From the NCBI RefSeq assembly GCF_043195095.1, contig NZ_JBAFWN010000007.1: 64,000 nt of DNA, one strand, 5' to 3'. This stretch comes from NCEH01 sp043195095 (GTDB taxonomy: Bacteria > Pseudomonadota > Alphaproteobacteria > Rhizobiales > Xanthobacteraceae). This document shows, piece after piece, positions 16,627-24,561 of the stretch. Position numbers and translations under genes: made by a program. Numbering within the stretch: position 1 is the first letter of the stretch; each line of letters starts with the position of its first letter. The notes under the pieces are model-generated. The model searched no databases. It saw only the letters and a list, made by a program, of their open reading frames with translations, and was not told where the DNA came from.

Positions 16627-17753
16627 CGCTCCGTCCCCGACAGGAAGGCGGCGAGCGCCTCCACCACCAGGCGGTTGGCTTCCTCGGTGCCGACCGTCAT
16701 GCGCAGCGCGTTCGGCAGGCCATAGGATGCGACCGAGCGCAGGATCAGCCCGCGCGCGCTCAGGAAGGCGTCCGCGTCATGGGCGGTGCGGCCCGGCGTC
16801 TCGTCGAAATGGATCAGCACGAAATTGGCGACCGACGGCGTCACCTTCAGGCCGAGCTTCTCGATCTCGGCGGTGAGCCAGGGCAGCCAGCGGTCATTAT
16901 GGGCCACCGCGAGATCCACATGGGCGGTGTCGGCGATCGCGGCGGCGCCGGCCAGCAGCGCCGGTGTGTTCATGTTGAACGGCCCGCGCACGCGGTTCAT
17001 GGCGTCGAGCACCGCCGCCGGCCCCACCGCCCAGCCGACCCGCAGCGCCGCGAGCCCGTGGATCTTGGAGAAGGTGCGGGTCATGATGACGTTCTCGGCG
17101 GTCAGCGCCAGTTCGAGCCCGGTCTCGTAATCGTTGCGGCGGACATATTCCGCGTAAGCCGCGTCCAGCACCAGCAGCACATTGCCCGGCAGGCCGGCGT
17201 GCAGGCGGCGCACCTCCTCGAACGGCAAATAGGTGCCGGTGGGATTGTTGGGATTGGCCAGGAACACCACGCGGGTGCGCGGCGTCACCGCCGCGAGCAT
17301 GGCGTCCACGCTCGCCGTATGGTCGGTTTCGCGCGCCACCACGGGCGTGCCGCCGGCCGCCATGGTCGCGATGGGATAGACCAGGAAGCCGTACTGGCTG
17401 TAGATCGCCTCGTCGCCCGGTCCGATAAAGGTGTGGGCGATCATGCTCAGCAATTCGTCCGAGCCCGCGCCGCAGATGATGCGGTCGGGATCAATGCCGA
17501 ACGTGTGGCCGATGGCCCGACGCAGCACGCCGGAGGTGCCATCGGGATAATCCTGCAGATGCGAGCCGGCTTCCGCGAACGCCGTCATCGCCTGCGGGCT
17601 CGGACCCACCGGGGTTTCGTTCGACGAGAGCTTGAACACCTTCTCGACACCATGCGCATGGCTCTTGCCCGGCACATAGGCGCGGATATCGAGCACGCCG
17701 GGGCGCGGCACGGGGCGGAGGGAAACACGGGGGCTTTGCGCGGGGGTGGACAT
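16623..17753 (-). CDS. hisC: Histidinol-phosphate aminotransferase
   Basis: 376 residues from the ATG at 17753, which has GGAG 6 bases upstream; a GTG at 17765 is the alternative. It is a PLP-dependent class II aminotransferase: K-L-S-S-N-E-T-P-V-G-P-S at the N-terminus, N-P-N-N-P-T-G-T near the middle, and the PLP lysine in R-T-F-S-K-I-H-G-L-A-A-L-R-V-G-W. It converts imidazole-acetol phosphate to histidinol phosphate; position between chorismate mutase and prephenate dehydrogenase genes suggests it also transaminates aromatic precursors (inference from context). Confidence 0.93.
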   Translation of the reverse strand: MSTPAQSPRVSLRPVPRPGVLDIRAYVPGKSHAHGVEKVFKLSSNETPVGPSPQAMTAFAEAGSHLQDYPDGTSGVLRRAIGHTFGIDPDRIICGAGSDELLSMIAHTFIGPGDEAIYSQYGFLVYPIATMAAGGTPVVARETDHTASVDAMLAAVTPRTRVVFLANPNNPTGTYLPFEEVRRLHAGLPGNVLLVLDAAYAEYVRRNDYETGLELALTAENVIMTRTFSKIHGLAALRVGWAVGPAAVLDAMNRVRGPFNMNTPALLAGAAAIADTAHVDLAVAHNDRWLPWLTAEIEKLGLKVTPSVANFVLIHFDETPGRTAHDADAFLSARGLILRSVASYGLPNALRMTVGTEEANRLVVEALAAFLSGTER

Positions 17754-17768
17754 ACTCAACTCCACAGG

Positions 17769-18620
17769 TCACGGACGCCGGGTGCTGTCCGCGCCGAGAC
17801 GATAGGGGGCAGCATGGCTGCCCACGGGAAGAACGGCGGCGATCTGCGCCCCGGCCTGCCGCAGGGCGTCCAGCGCCGCATCGCGGGTGCCGGCGGGCAC
17901 GCTCAGCAGAACGGCGGCCTGGCCCGGCGCGCGATCGGCGGCCACCAGCATGTCGCCCTGCCCACCCAGCGCGCCAGCGGCGCGTGCGCTCCAGCCGGAC
18001 ACATGCAGGCTCCAGGTCTCCACCTCGGTCACCGCGGCATCGTTGATGGGATGGGAGACCACGAACACCGGCAGGCCGGCGGGATGGTCCGCCCGCTCCA
18101 CGAACGGCAGGCGCGCGATGATCTTCGGCGCGTGGTCGCCCTCGAGCGCGGTCCACCAGGCATCGCCGCCGGAGAGCGCGGAAGCCGGCAGCAGGCCGAG
18201 ATCGCCCTTGGAGGCCACCACCGATTCGATCACGCCGCGCGGCCCCATATGGGTCACGAACGGCGTCGTGAAGCCGAAATGGAAGCGCGCGCTGTCGCGC
18301 ATCTGCGGCTCACCCACCGACAAATCGGCATGCACCGCATAAGGCGCCTGGACATAAGTGAAGGTGGAGATGATGACGCGCCAGATGCTCTCGACGGTGT
18401 CGAGCGGCAGCAGGCCGGCGTGCCGGTCCACGAGCCGACGCATCATCGCGGCCTCGCGGGCGGGGCGGAAGGCGGAGCCTTCGCTCTGGTTGCGCTTCAC
18501 CGCGACGAGGCGATCAATGATCTCGCCGCGCTCCATCAGGAGGCGGTGCATGGCTTCGTCGATGCGGTCGATCTCGGCGCGCAGGTCGGCGAGAACGGGA
18601 GGGGGCGCTGATGAATTCAT
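17769..18620 (-). CDS. Chorismate mutase with C-terminal extension
   Basis: 283 residues from the ATG at 18620 (a GTG at 18629 would add three). Residues 10-100 form an AroQ-type chorismate mutase: L-R-A-E-I-D-R-I-D, then R-L-V-A-V-K, then the helix W-R-V-I-I-S-T-F. The remaining roughly 180 residues (G-P-R-G-V-I-E-S-V-V-A-S-K-G-D-L-G-L-L-P) are not part of the mutase domain. They resemble a periplasmic-binding or prephenate dehydratase-like fold, but the dehydratase catalytic T-R-F is not seen. The gene leads the hisC-tyrC unit with a 15-base gap and lies about 70 bases downstream of the sugar transferase gene. Confidence 0.87.
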   Translation of the reverse strand: MNSSAPPPVLADLRAEIDRIDEAMHRLLMERGEIIDRLVAVKRNQSEGSAFRPAREAAMMRRLVDRHAGLLPLDTVESIWRVIISTFTYVQAPYAVHADLSVGEPQMRDSARFHFGFTTPFVTHMGPRGVIESVVASKGDLGLLPASALSGGDAWWTALEGDHAPKIIARLPFVERADHPAGLPVFVVSHPINDAAVTEVETWSLHVSGWSARAAGALGGQGDMLVAADRAPGQAAVLLSVPAGTRDAALDALRQAGAQIAAVLPVGSHAAPYRLGADSTRRP

Positions 18621-18689
18621 GGGGCTCACAATCGGGCTGATCCTCTACCCCCAGAACGCGGCAAGATCAAAAGCTATGTTGCGCCCGGC

Positions 18690-19334
18690 CTATTGGCCCT
18701 TGCCGAGCACCATGGTGGAAGCGGTGCGCAGGATGATCCAGACGTCGGTCTTGAACCAGTCCAGCGGGTCAAGCAGCCGCATGGCATAAGCGTGGTCGTA
18801 CGACACCTTGGATCGCACATCCTCGATGGAGGCGTCATAGCCCTGGTTCACCTGGGCAAGGCCGGTGATGCCCGGCTTCAGGCCGAAGGTGCGCTCGGTA
18901 TAAAACGGGATCTCGGTCTCCAGCTTGGCGAAGAACGCCGGGCGCTCGGGGCGCGGGCCGACGATCGACATCTCGCCCTTCAGCACGTTCAGCGCCTGCG
19001 GCAGCTCGTCGATGCGGGTCTTGCGCATGAAGCGACCGACCGGGGTGACGCGCGGATCGTTGACGCTGGCCCACACGGCGCCGGTGCGCGCTTCCGCGTC
19101 CACATACATGGTACGGAACTTGTAGAGATAGAACAGGCGGGTACAGGTGGGCGTCGCCTGGCCCACGCGCAGCTGGCGATAGAGCACCGGGCCGCGCGAG
19201 GTGAGCTTGATCGCCAGCGCCACCGGCAGGAACGCCAGCGCGAGCACCGCCGTCGCGACCAGGCCGACAGCGATATCGAACGCGCGCTTGCCCAGCCGCA
19301 CCATGGGATGGGTGAAATCCTCGTCGAAACTCAC
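18690..19334 (-). CDS. Sugar transferase, polyprenol-phosphate type (ExoY/WcaJ C-terminal family)
   Basis: 214 residues from the GTG at 19334, overlapping the upstream stop (GTGA). One membrane segment (about residues 16-40) precedes the catalytic domain. Family motifs are K-R-A-F-D-I at the N-terminus, L-Y-K-F-R-T-M-Y, R-K-T-R-I-D-E-L-P-Q-A-L-N-V-L-K-G-E-M-S-I-V-G-P-R-P-E and F-G-L-K-P-G-I-T-G-L-A-Q. These phosphoglycosyl transferases move a sugar-1-phosphate onto undecaprenyl phosphate at the inner membrane, the first step of repeat-unit assembly. It is the short form without the large N-terminal membrane domain. Confidence 0.92.
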   Translation of the reverse strand: MSFDEDFTHPMVRLGKRAFDIAVGLVATAVLALAFLPVALAIKLTSRGPVLYRQLRVGQATPTCTRLFYLYKFRTMYVDAEARTGAVWASVNDPRVTPVGRFMRKTRIDELPQALNVLKGEMSIVGPRPERPAFFAKLETEIPFYTERTFGLKPGITGLAQVNQGYDASIEDVRSKVSYDHAYAMRLLDPLDWFKTDVWIILRTASTMVLGKGQ

Positions 19335-20503
19335 GGCTGCGCTCCCCCGGCCCGATGCCAGCGTCCCTTGTCCCGCCCGGCGATCTGGCGCATCCCGCCC
19401 ACCAGCCCCGCCGCATGTCCTTCCACGAAATAGGCCGCGAATCGCGCCACGCGGGGAAGATTGCCACGATGCGTCATGGCCATGCCGGCCAGCAGATAGA
19501 AGGCGATCTGGCCGGCAAGCAGCAGCTGGTACAGCGCAATGCCCGCAAACGCGAGCACCAGATTGCTCAGGAACGCCCCCACCAGCAACAGCGGCACCAG
19601 CGCCCGCAGCGCCTTGCCCGAAAGGAACACGAAGGCAAGGCCCGGGCGGCGCGGGTCCGCGAGCCGCCACAGGCGCACCGCCTGCTGCACATTGCCCGAG
19701 GAAATGCGCACCCGGCGGCGAAATTCTTGGCCGCGCCGGCTCGTCTCCTCCTCGGTGGCGACGATCTTCAGGTCGTACACCGCCCGCGCGCCGCCGGCGA
19801 CGATCGCCATGGGCAGCACCACGTCGTCATTGATGGTGTCACCCGGCAAGGGCGCCCAGAGCGCACGGCGGAACAGATAGAAGGCGCCATGCACGCCGAA
19901 CGGCGCGCTAAGCGCGGCCTCGTCGGCCTTGATGGCGGTCTGATAGGCCCAATAGCCCGCCTCCCCCGCGCTGCCCGCCGCCTTCAGCGCATAAGTGCCC
20001 GCCACCACCCCCACCTCGGGCCGCGAGAAATGGGCGGCGGCGCGCATCAGGGCATCGGCGGAGAGGGTGGCCGAGGCATCGGACAGCGCGACGATGCCGT
20101 CGGGGATCGAGGCGATCACCTCGTTCAGCACCGCGACCTTGCCGCGATTGACCGGAAAGGCACGCACCTCCGCGCTGAGGCCCGCGCAGTCGGGGGACGA
20201 CAGCGCGGCGCGGGCAATCTCGACCGTGTCGTCGGTGCAGCCGTCGCAGGCGACGATCACGTGCAGGCGGTCGCGCGGATAGGCGAGGCGCGCGCAGTCG
20301 CGCAGCTTCAGCGCGATGAAGGCGGCCTCCTGGTAGGCCGGAATGACGAGCGTGACGACGGGCAGCGCGGCATCGGCAGGGACGGGAGGAACCGGCCGCG
20401 CGGGTCGCAGGCGCGCCAGCAGGCGCAGCGCCACGGGATAGAGCGCATGGTGATAGACCACGGCCGCGACACTCGCCCAGAACAGGATCTGGAGCATCAG
20501 CAT
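19331..20503 (-). CDS. Glycosyltransferase family 2, membrane-bound
   Basis: 390 residues from the ATG at 20503 (or the ATG at 20497). A first hydrophobic helix is followed by the GT-A domain starting V-T-L-V-I-P-A-Y-Q-E. The D-x-D-like region is A-L-S-D-A-S-A-T, with D-G-C-T-D-D earlier, and the acceptor-site part is G-D-T-I-N-D-D-V-V-L-P. Three to four hydrophobic segments near the C-terminus (L-L-L-V-G-A-F-L-S-N-L-V-L-A-F) anchor it. It is probably a processive or polyprenol-directed sugar transferase of surface polysaccharide synthesis. It overlaps the genes on both sides. Confidence 0.9.
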   Translation of the reverse strand: MLMLQILFWASVAAVVYHHALYPVALRLLARLRPARPVPPVPADAALPVVTLVIPAYQEAAFIALKLRDCARLAYPRDRLHVIVACDGCTDDTVEIARAALSSPDCAGLSAEVRAFPVNRGKVAVLNEVIASIPDGIVALSDASATLSADALMRAAAHFSRPEVGVVAGTYALKAAGSAGEAGYWAYQTAIKADEAALSAPFGVHGAFYLFRRALWAPLPGDTINDDVVLPMAIVAGGARAVYDLKIVATEEETSRRGQEFRRRVRISSGNVQQAVRLWRLADPRRPGLAFVFLSGKALRALVPLLLVGAFLSNLVLAFAGIALYQLLLAGQIAFYLLAGMAMTHRGNLPRVARFAAYFVEGHAAGLVGGMRQIAGRDKGRWHRAGGAQP

Positions 20504-21570
20504 GGCGGGCGGCCCGCCATCAGGTCGCGATAGGCGTCGAGCATCCGCTCCCAGGAGAAATGCGCACACACGAAATCGCGCGGCGCGACCGAGACAGGCG
20601 CGGCGAGCCCGGCCCGGATCGCTGCAGCCAGCGCCGAGGGATCCTCCGGCGGCACCAGCCGGCCGGAGGCCGGGCACACCGCCTCGCGCAAGGAGCCGAC
20701 ATCGCTCGCCACCACCGGGATGTCGCAAGCCTGCGCCTCGATCACCGACAAAGGCAGGCCCTCGTTGCGGGAGGGCAGGCAGAACAGGTCGAGCGCCGGC
20801 AGAACCTGCGGCATGTCGCCGCGATGCCCGAGAAAATGGATGCGGTCCGCGAGGCCGAGCTGGTCCGCGAGCCGGCGCAGGGCGTGGTGCGCACTTCCTT
20901 CGCCGATCAGCGCCAACCGCGCGTCGGGCACCTCCACCATGGCCCGCAGCAGCACGTCGTGACCCTTCACCGGCTCCAGCCGGCCCGCCGATCCCACGAG
21001 CGCCCCTTCGGCGGGAAGTCCCAAAGCGGCCCGCGCCACGGCGCGGGGGGCCGGCCGGAAGCGCTCGGTATCCACGGCATTGGCGATCACCCGCACAGGG
21101 GCGCCGGGCATGATTGTGCGCGAAACCTCCGCCACCGCGCGCGACACCGCCACCACCTGCGGCCGCACGATGCGCGCGAGGGCAGCGGTGAGGGTGCGCT
21201 GACGCGGCGCATCATAATGCCAGGAATCATGCTCCACATAGGCCAGCACGGGCACCCCCGCCAGGCGCGCGGCAAGGCCGCCATAGAGCAGCGGGCCGAT
21301 ATGATGCACGAGGACGGCCCGCGGCTTCAGGGCGCGCAGGCGTGCGGCGAGCGAGACGACGAGGCCCGGGCGCAGGCCGGGCGGCTTGGCGAGCCCTTCC
21401 ACCGGCCCCGCCTGCGCCAGGGCCGACCAGGCGCCGACAAGGCTCTGGGTGTCTCCATCGAGGCTGAAAATGGGGTTGGTTCCGGGCAAGCGCCGCGCCA
21501 GTTCCAGCGCTAATATCTCGATACCGCCCGGAGCGAGGCGCTGCACAATCTGCACCAGTCCAGCGGACAC
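20497..21570 (-). CDS. Glycosyltransferase family 4
   Basis: 357 residues from the GTG at 21570, chosen for its G-rich ribosome site a few bases upstream; a GTG at 21603 is the alternative. N-terminal GT-B features are V-Q-R-L-A-P-G-G-I-E. The C-terminal donor domain has V-G-S-A-G-R-L-E-P-V-K-G-H, then H-F-L-G-H, and the E-x7-E type motif F-C-L-P-S-R-N-E-G-L-P-L-S-V-I-E-A. It is a cytoplasmic retaining glycosyltransferase building a polysaccharide repeat unit. It is the first gene of the leftward glycosyltransferase group and diverges from the STAS gene. Confidence 0.9.
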   Translation of the reverse strand: MSAGLVQIVQRLAPGGIEILALELARRLPGTNPIFSLDGDTQSLVGAWSALAQAGPVEGLAKPPGLRPGLVVSLAARLRALKPRAVLVHHIGPLLYGGLAARLAGVPVLAYVEHDSWHYDAPRQRTLTAALARIVRPQVVAVSRAVAEVSRTIMPGAPVRVIANAVDTERFRPAPRAVARAALGLPAEGALVGSAGRLEPVKGHDVLLRAMVEVPDARLALIGEGSAHHALRRLADQLGLADRIHFLGHRGDMPQVLPALDLFCLPSRNEGLPLSVIEAQACDIPVVASDVGSLREAVCPASGRLVPPEDPSALAAAIRAGLAAPVSVAPRDFVCAHFSWERMLDAYRDLMAGRPPC

Positions 21571-21755
21571 GAATCCCCCCCGCAATCGGCCATTATTCAC
21601 CACTCATTAAGGTAAATGGTTCCTTGTTGCGAGCAACCGATGCTGCGACACAGCATGCTCGATTCGCACGGCAGGGGACGGTGTGCGCTTGCGCCCGCCG
21701 GGACGGCGAAACGGGTGTTCGTGGAATCGTGGAAGACCAACCGGGTGGGCAATCA

Positions 21756-22037
21756 ATGTCAAAGTTGGTTCAGATCGTCGAGGACATGGACGCGGCGTCC
21801 ATGGCTAAGCTCAAACCTGTGTTCGAGGAGCTGGGAGCCGCCACCGACGACGTGACGCTCGACCTGAGCGCGGTGGATTTTATCGATTCCTCGGGCATCG
21901 GCGGCATCGTCTACCTCTACAAGCGCCTGCGAATCGCCGGCCGCACGCTGCGCCTGCGCGGCGCCAGCGGCCAGCCCCGGCGATTGATCAATCACTTGCG
22001 GCTCGCCGATCTGACGGAAGAGAGCTACCCCTCATGA
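21756..22037 (+). CDS. STAS-domain protein (anti-sigma factor antagonist-like)
   Basis: 93 residues from the ATG at 21756, with GGTGGG upstream. This is a complete single STAS domain: V-T-L-D-L-S-A-V-D-F-I-D-S-S-G-I-G-G contains the phospho-acceptor serine region (Ser45/Ser46), followed by G-R-T-L-R-L-R-G-A-S-G. Such proteins bind anti-sigma kinases or other partners and are switched by Ser phosphorylation. No kinase or sigma factor gene lies nearby, so the partner is unknown. The stop overlaps the lipoprotein start (ATGA), tying it to the polysaccharide export genes. Confidence 0.88.
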   Translation: MSKLVQIVEDMDAASMAKLKPVFEELGAATDDVTLDLSAVDFIDSSGIGGIVYLYKRLRIAGRTLRLRGASGQPRRLINHLRLADLTEESYPS

Positions 22038-22396
22038 GGATTGCGCACGATCCAATCGTGCTTGTGATCGTCGCTGGCCTGCTCACCTCGGCCTGCGATA
22101 CGGTCACCCATGTGCCGTGGCCTCCCAAGGGAACCGGGGGGATGGCGGAACGGCGCCCCTCCGAAGACCCGCGGATCGACGCGCTGCAACGCCGGCTGAT
22201 GGTGCTGACCGAGCGCAACGCACGCTATTATGCGGCGGCCGATTATGCCGATGCGGAAATGATGCTCATCACCCTGCGCCGCCTCTCGGAAGGCGGGCTG
22301 CCGGAAGATGCGGAAATCCAGATGGCCCGCCTGAAGCGCAAGCTCGACCAGATCGAGCGCGCTCTTCCCGGGCCAAAAGGCGAGCGGGCGCCGTGA
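22034..22396 (+). CDS. Putative lipoprotein of the polysaccharide locus
   Basis: 120 residues. The N-terminus I-V-L-V-I-V-A-G-L-L-T-S-A-C is a lipoprotein signal with the lipobox T-S-A-C, so the mature chain should be lipid-anchored from Cys21. The rest is mainly helical with likely coiled-coil stretches (R-I-D-A-L-Q-R-R-L-M-V-L-T-E-R-N-A-R and M-A-R-L-K-R-K-L-D-Q-I-E). No known family recognised. It overlaps the STAS gene by 4 bases and is 1 base from the exporter gene. Confidence 0.75.
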   Translation: MRIAHDPIVLVIVAGLLTSACDTVTHVPWPPKGTGGMAERRPSEDPRIDALQRRLMVLTERNARYYAAADYADAEMMLITLRRLSEGGLPEDAEIQMARLKRKLDQIERALPGPKGERAP

Positions 22397-22397
22397 C

Positions 22398-24560
22398 ATG
22401 CAACGCCCCTGCGCGCCCCGTGCCGGTTCTGGTGGCCTCCTCCTCGCCTGGGTCTGCGCCGCGCTGATCGCGCTCGTGCTCGGCCTGTGCGGGACGGCGC
22501 GCGCCCAGTCCGCCGGCGCGGGCGAGGACGTCCGGCTGCGGATCGGCGACGTGCTCGCCATCGCTTTGCCCGGCGAACCGGCGCTCAACAAGGACCTGAA
22601 CGTGGACCGGCGCGGCCGCGTGACGCTGCCGGAAGTCGGCGCCCTCGATGTCGCGGGCCGCACGCTCGCGGAAGCCTCCAGCTTGATCCGCACTGCCCTG
22701 GCACGGGCCTATCGCGACCTCGACCGCCTCGCGGTGACGCTCAAGGACCGGCGGCTCTATATCACCGTGCTCGGCTATGTGGACAAGCCGGGCGAAGTGG
22801 ACTTGCCGGGGGAGTCCAACGTGCAGCAGGCCATCGGGGCGGCGGGCGGCGTGCTCCAGGGCGCCCAACTCGACCGCCTCCAGGTGCGCCGGGGCACCCG
22901 CACCACCGTGTTCAACTACAAGCGCTATCTCGACACGGGCGATACCAGCCTGCTGCCGCAATTGCAGCCGCTCGACATCATCTTCGTGCCCGCCTCGCCG
23001 GCCACCGGGAATGTCCAGATCAATTTCGACAGCCGCACCCTCGCCGAGCAGGGGGATGCCGCCGAATCCCCCTCCGCCGTGAAGGTGTTCGGCGAGGTCA
23101 GCCGCGCCGGCTCCTTCGCCTATAAGGAGGGGCTCAGCGTGGTCGACATGATCATGCGCGCTGGCGGCGTCACCCGCTTTTCCTCCATCGACCAGGTGCG
23201 AGTGATCGACGGCGGCGAACCGAAGATCTTCAACCTGCGCAAATATCTCGATACCGGCGATGCCAAGCTGATGCCGCCGCTGAAGCCCGGCGCCACCATC
23301 TTCATCCCCAAGCAGGAAGACGAGATCCGCCGCTCGGTGCGCACCGTCTATGTCATCGGCGAGGTGGCTCGGCCCGGCTCGCTCGAAGCCCCGCCCGAGG
23401 CCCGTCTGGTGGAGATCCTCGCCAATGCCGGCGGCCCGACCCGCTTCGCCGACACGACGCGGGTGAAGATCCTGAAAGCCGACGGCACGGTCCAGCAATT
23501 CAACCTGTTCGCCTATACCGAGGGCGACAAGAAGCCCCTGCCGGAGATCCTGCCGGGCGATGCGGTGTTCGTGCCGGAAAAGATCGAGGCCTCGGACCGC
23601 CCGTCCTGGCTCAAGGTCCCGCCCAATCGGGCGGTGGAGGTGATGGGCGCCGTGCAGCGCACCGGCCGCTACGAATGGTCCGACGAAATGACCTTGCTGG
23701 ATCTGCTGGGCGAAGCCGGCGGCCCCAGCCAGAACGGCGACATCGCCCATTTGCAGATTCTCAAGGCGCGCCAGGGCGGCAAGGCGATCAGCTTCGATCT
23801 CGGCGCCTTCATCACCAATGGCGGGAAGATATCGGACCTGCCGAAGATCGAGGCCGGCGACGTCATCCGCGTGCCGCCGCTGCCGGATTCGCCCATCGAC
23901 AACAAGGCCAAATGGGTTCAGCTGCCGAAGGAAGACGCGATCTATGTGATGGGTCAGGTGGGCACCCCCGGCCGCTATGCCTTCAACAAGAACATGACCT
24001 TCATGGACATTCTCACCGCCGCCAACGGCCCCACCTCCAACGCCGACCTGCGCAACGTGCGGGTGTCGCATCGCAACCAGCCGGGCTCGAAGGTCACCCA
24101 GGTCAATCTGGCGCAATATTTCGCCACCGGCGACGAGAAACTGCTGCCGAAGGTGCGCACCGGCGACGTGATCTTCGTGCCGGACCGCACCAACAAGGAT
24201 TGGTTCGACGATCCCGCCGAGAACACGGTGCGGGTGCTGGGGGCCGTGGGCAAGCCCGGACGCTATCGCTTCGCCGCCAACATGACGCTGCTTGATCTGC
24301 TCGCCGAGGCCGGCGGGCCGACTGCGGATGCCTATCAGCAGCGCATCGTGGTGGTGAATCTCGGCTGCTGCCGCGAGCAGGCGCGGGTGTTCGATCTGGT
24401 GGAATTCGCCCGCACCGGCGACATCACCATGCTGCCGGTGGTGGGACCGGGCGACACCGTCTATGTGCCCAATTCGTCCCAGAGCGAATGGAAGATCTTC
24501 GTCGATTCCATGCGCAACATCCTGCCGGTGATCTCGCTCATTCTCGCGATGGGAGGCTAG
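22398..24560 (+). CDS. Polysaccharide export protein with six SLBB repeats (Wza-like)
   Basis: 720 residues. A signal peptide (about 1-36, ending A-R-A) is followed by a polysaccharide export domain (about 45-120, R-I-G-D-V-L-A-I-A-L-P-G-E-P). Then come six SLBB-type repeats of about 90-100 residues, each opening like V-x-G-x-V-x-x-P-G and closing L-L-P-x-L-x-P-G-D-x-I-F-V-P. The C-terminus is a short hydrophobic segment (I-L-P-V-I-S-L-I-L-A-M-G-G). Wza of E. coli is about 380 residues with two SLBB repeats and is a lipoprotein; this one is almost twice as long and has no lipobox. Outer-membrane or periplasm-spanning polysaccharide export is the likely role. Confidence 0.9.
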   Translation: MQRPCAPRAGSGGLLLAWVCAALIALVLGLCGTARAQSAGAGEDVRLRIGDVLAIALPGEPALNKDLNVDRRGRVTLPEVGALDVAGRTLAEASSLIRTALARAYRDLDRLAVTLKDRRLYITVLGYVDKPGEVDLPGESNVQQAIGAAGGVLQGAQLDRLQVRRGTRTTVFNYKRYLDTGDTSLLPQLQPLDIIFVPASPATGNVQINFDSRTLAEQGDAAESPSAVKVFGEVSRAGSFAYKEGLSVVDMIMRAGGVTRFSSIDQVRVIDGGEPKIFNLRKYLDTGDAKLMPPLKPGATIFIPKQEDEIRRSVRTVYVIGEVARPGSLEAPPEARLVEILANAGGPTRFADTTRVKILKADGTVQQFNLFAYTEGDKKPLPEILPGDAVFVPEKIEASDRPSWLKVPPNRAVEVMGAVQRTGRYEWSDEMTLLDLLGEAGGPSQNGDIAHLQILKARQGGKAISFDLGAFITNGGKISDLPKIEAGDVIRVPPLPDSPIDNKAKWVQLPKEDAIYVMGQVGTPGRYAFNKNMTFMDILTAANGPTSNADLRNVRVSHRNQPGSKVTQVNLAQYFATGDEKLLPKVRTGDVIFVPDRTNKDWFDDPAENTVRVLGAVGKPGRYRFAANMTLLDLLAEAGGPTADAYQQRIVVVNLGCCREQARVFDLVEFARTGDITMLPVVGPGDTVYVPNSSQSEWKIFVDSMRNILPVISLILAMGG

Positions 24561-24561
24561 G

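Noticed and set aside
22269..24116. A 615-codon minus-strand frame opposite the exporter
   Set aside because: The plus strand clearly encodes SLBB repeats; the antisense frame has no motifs.
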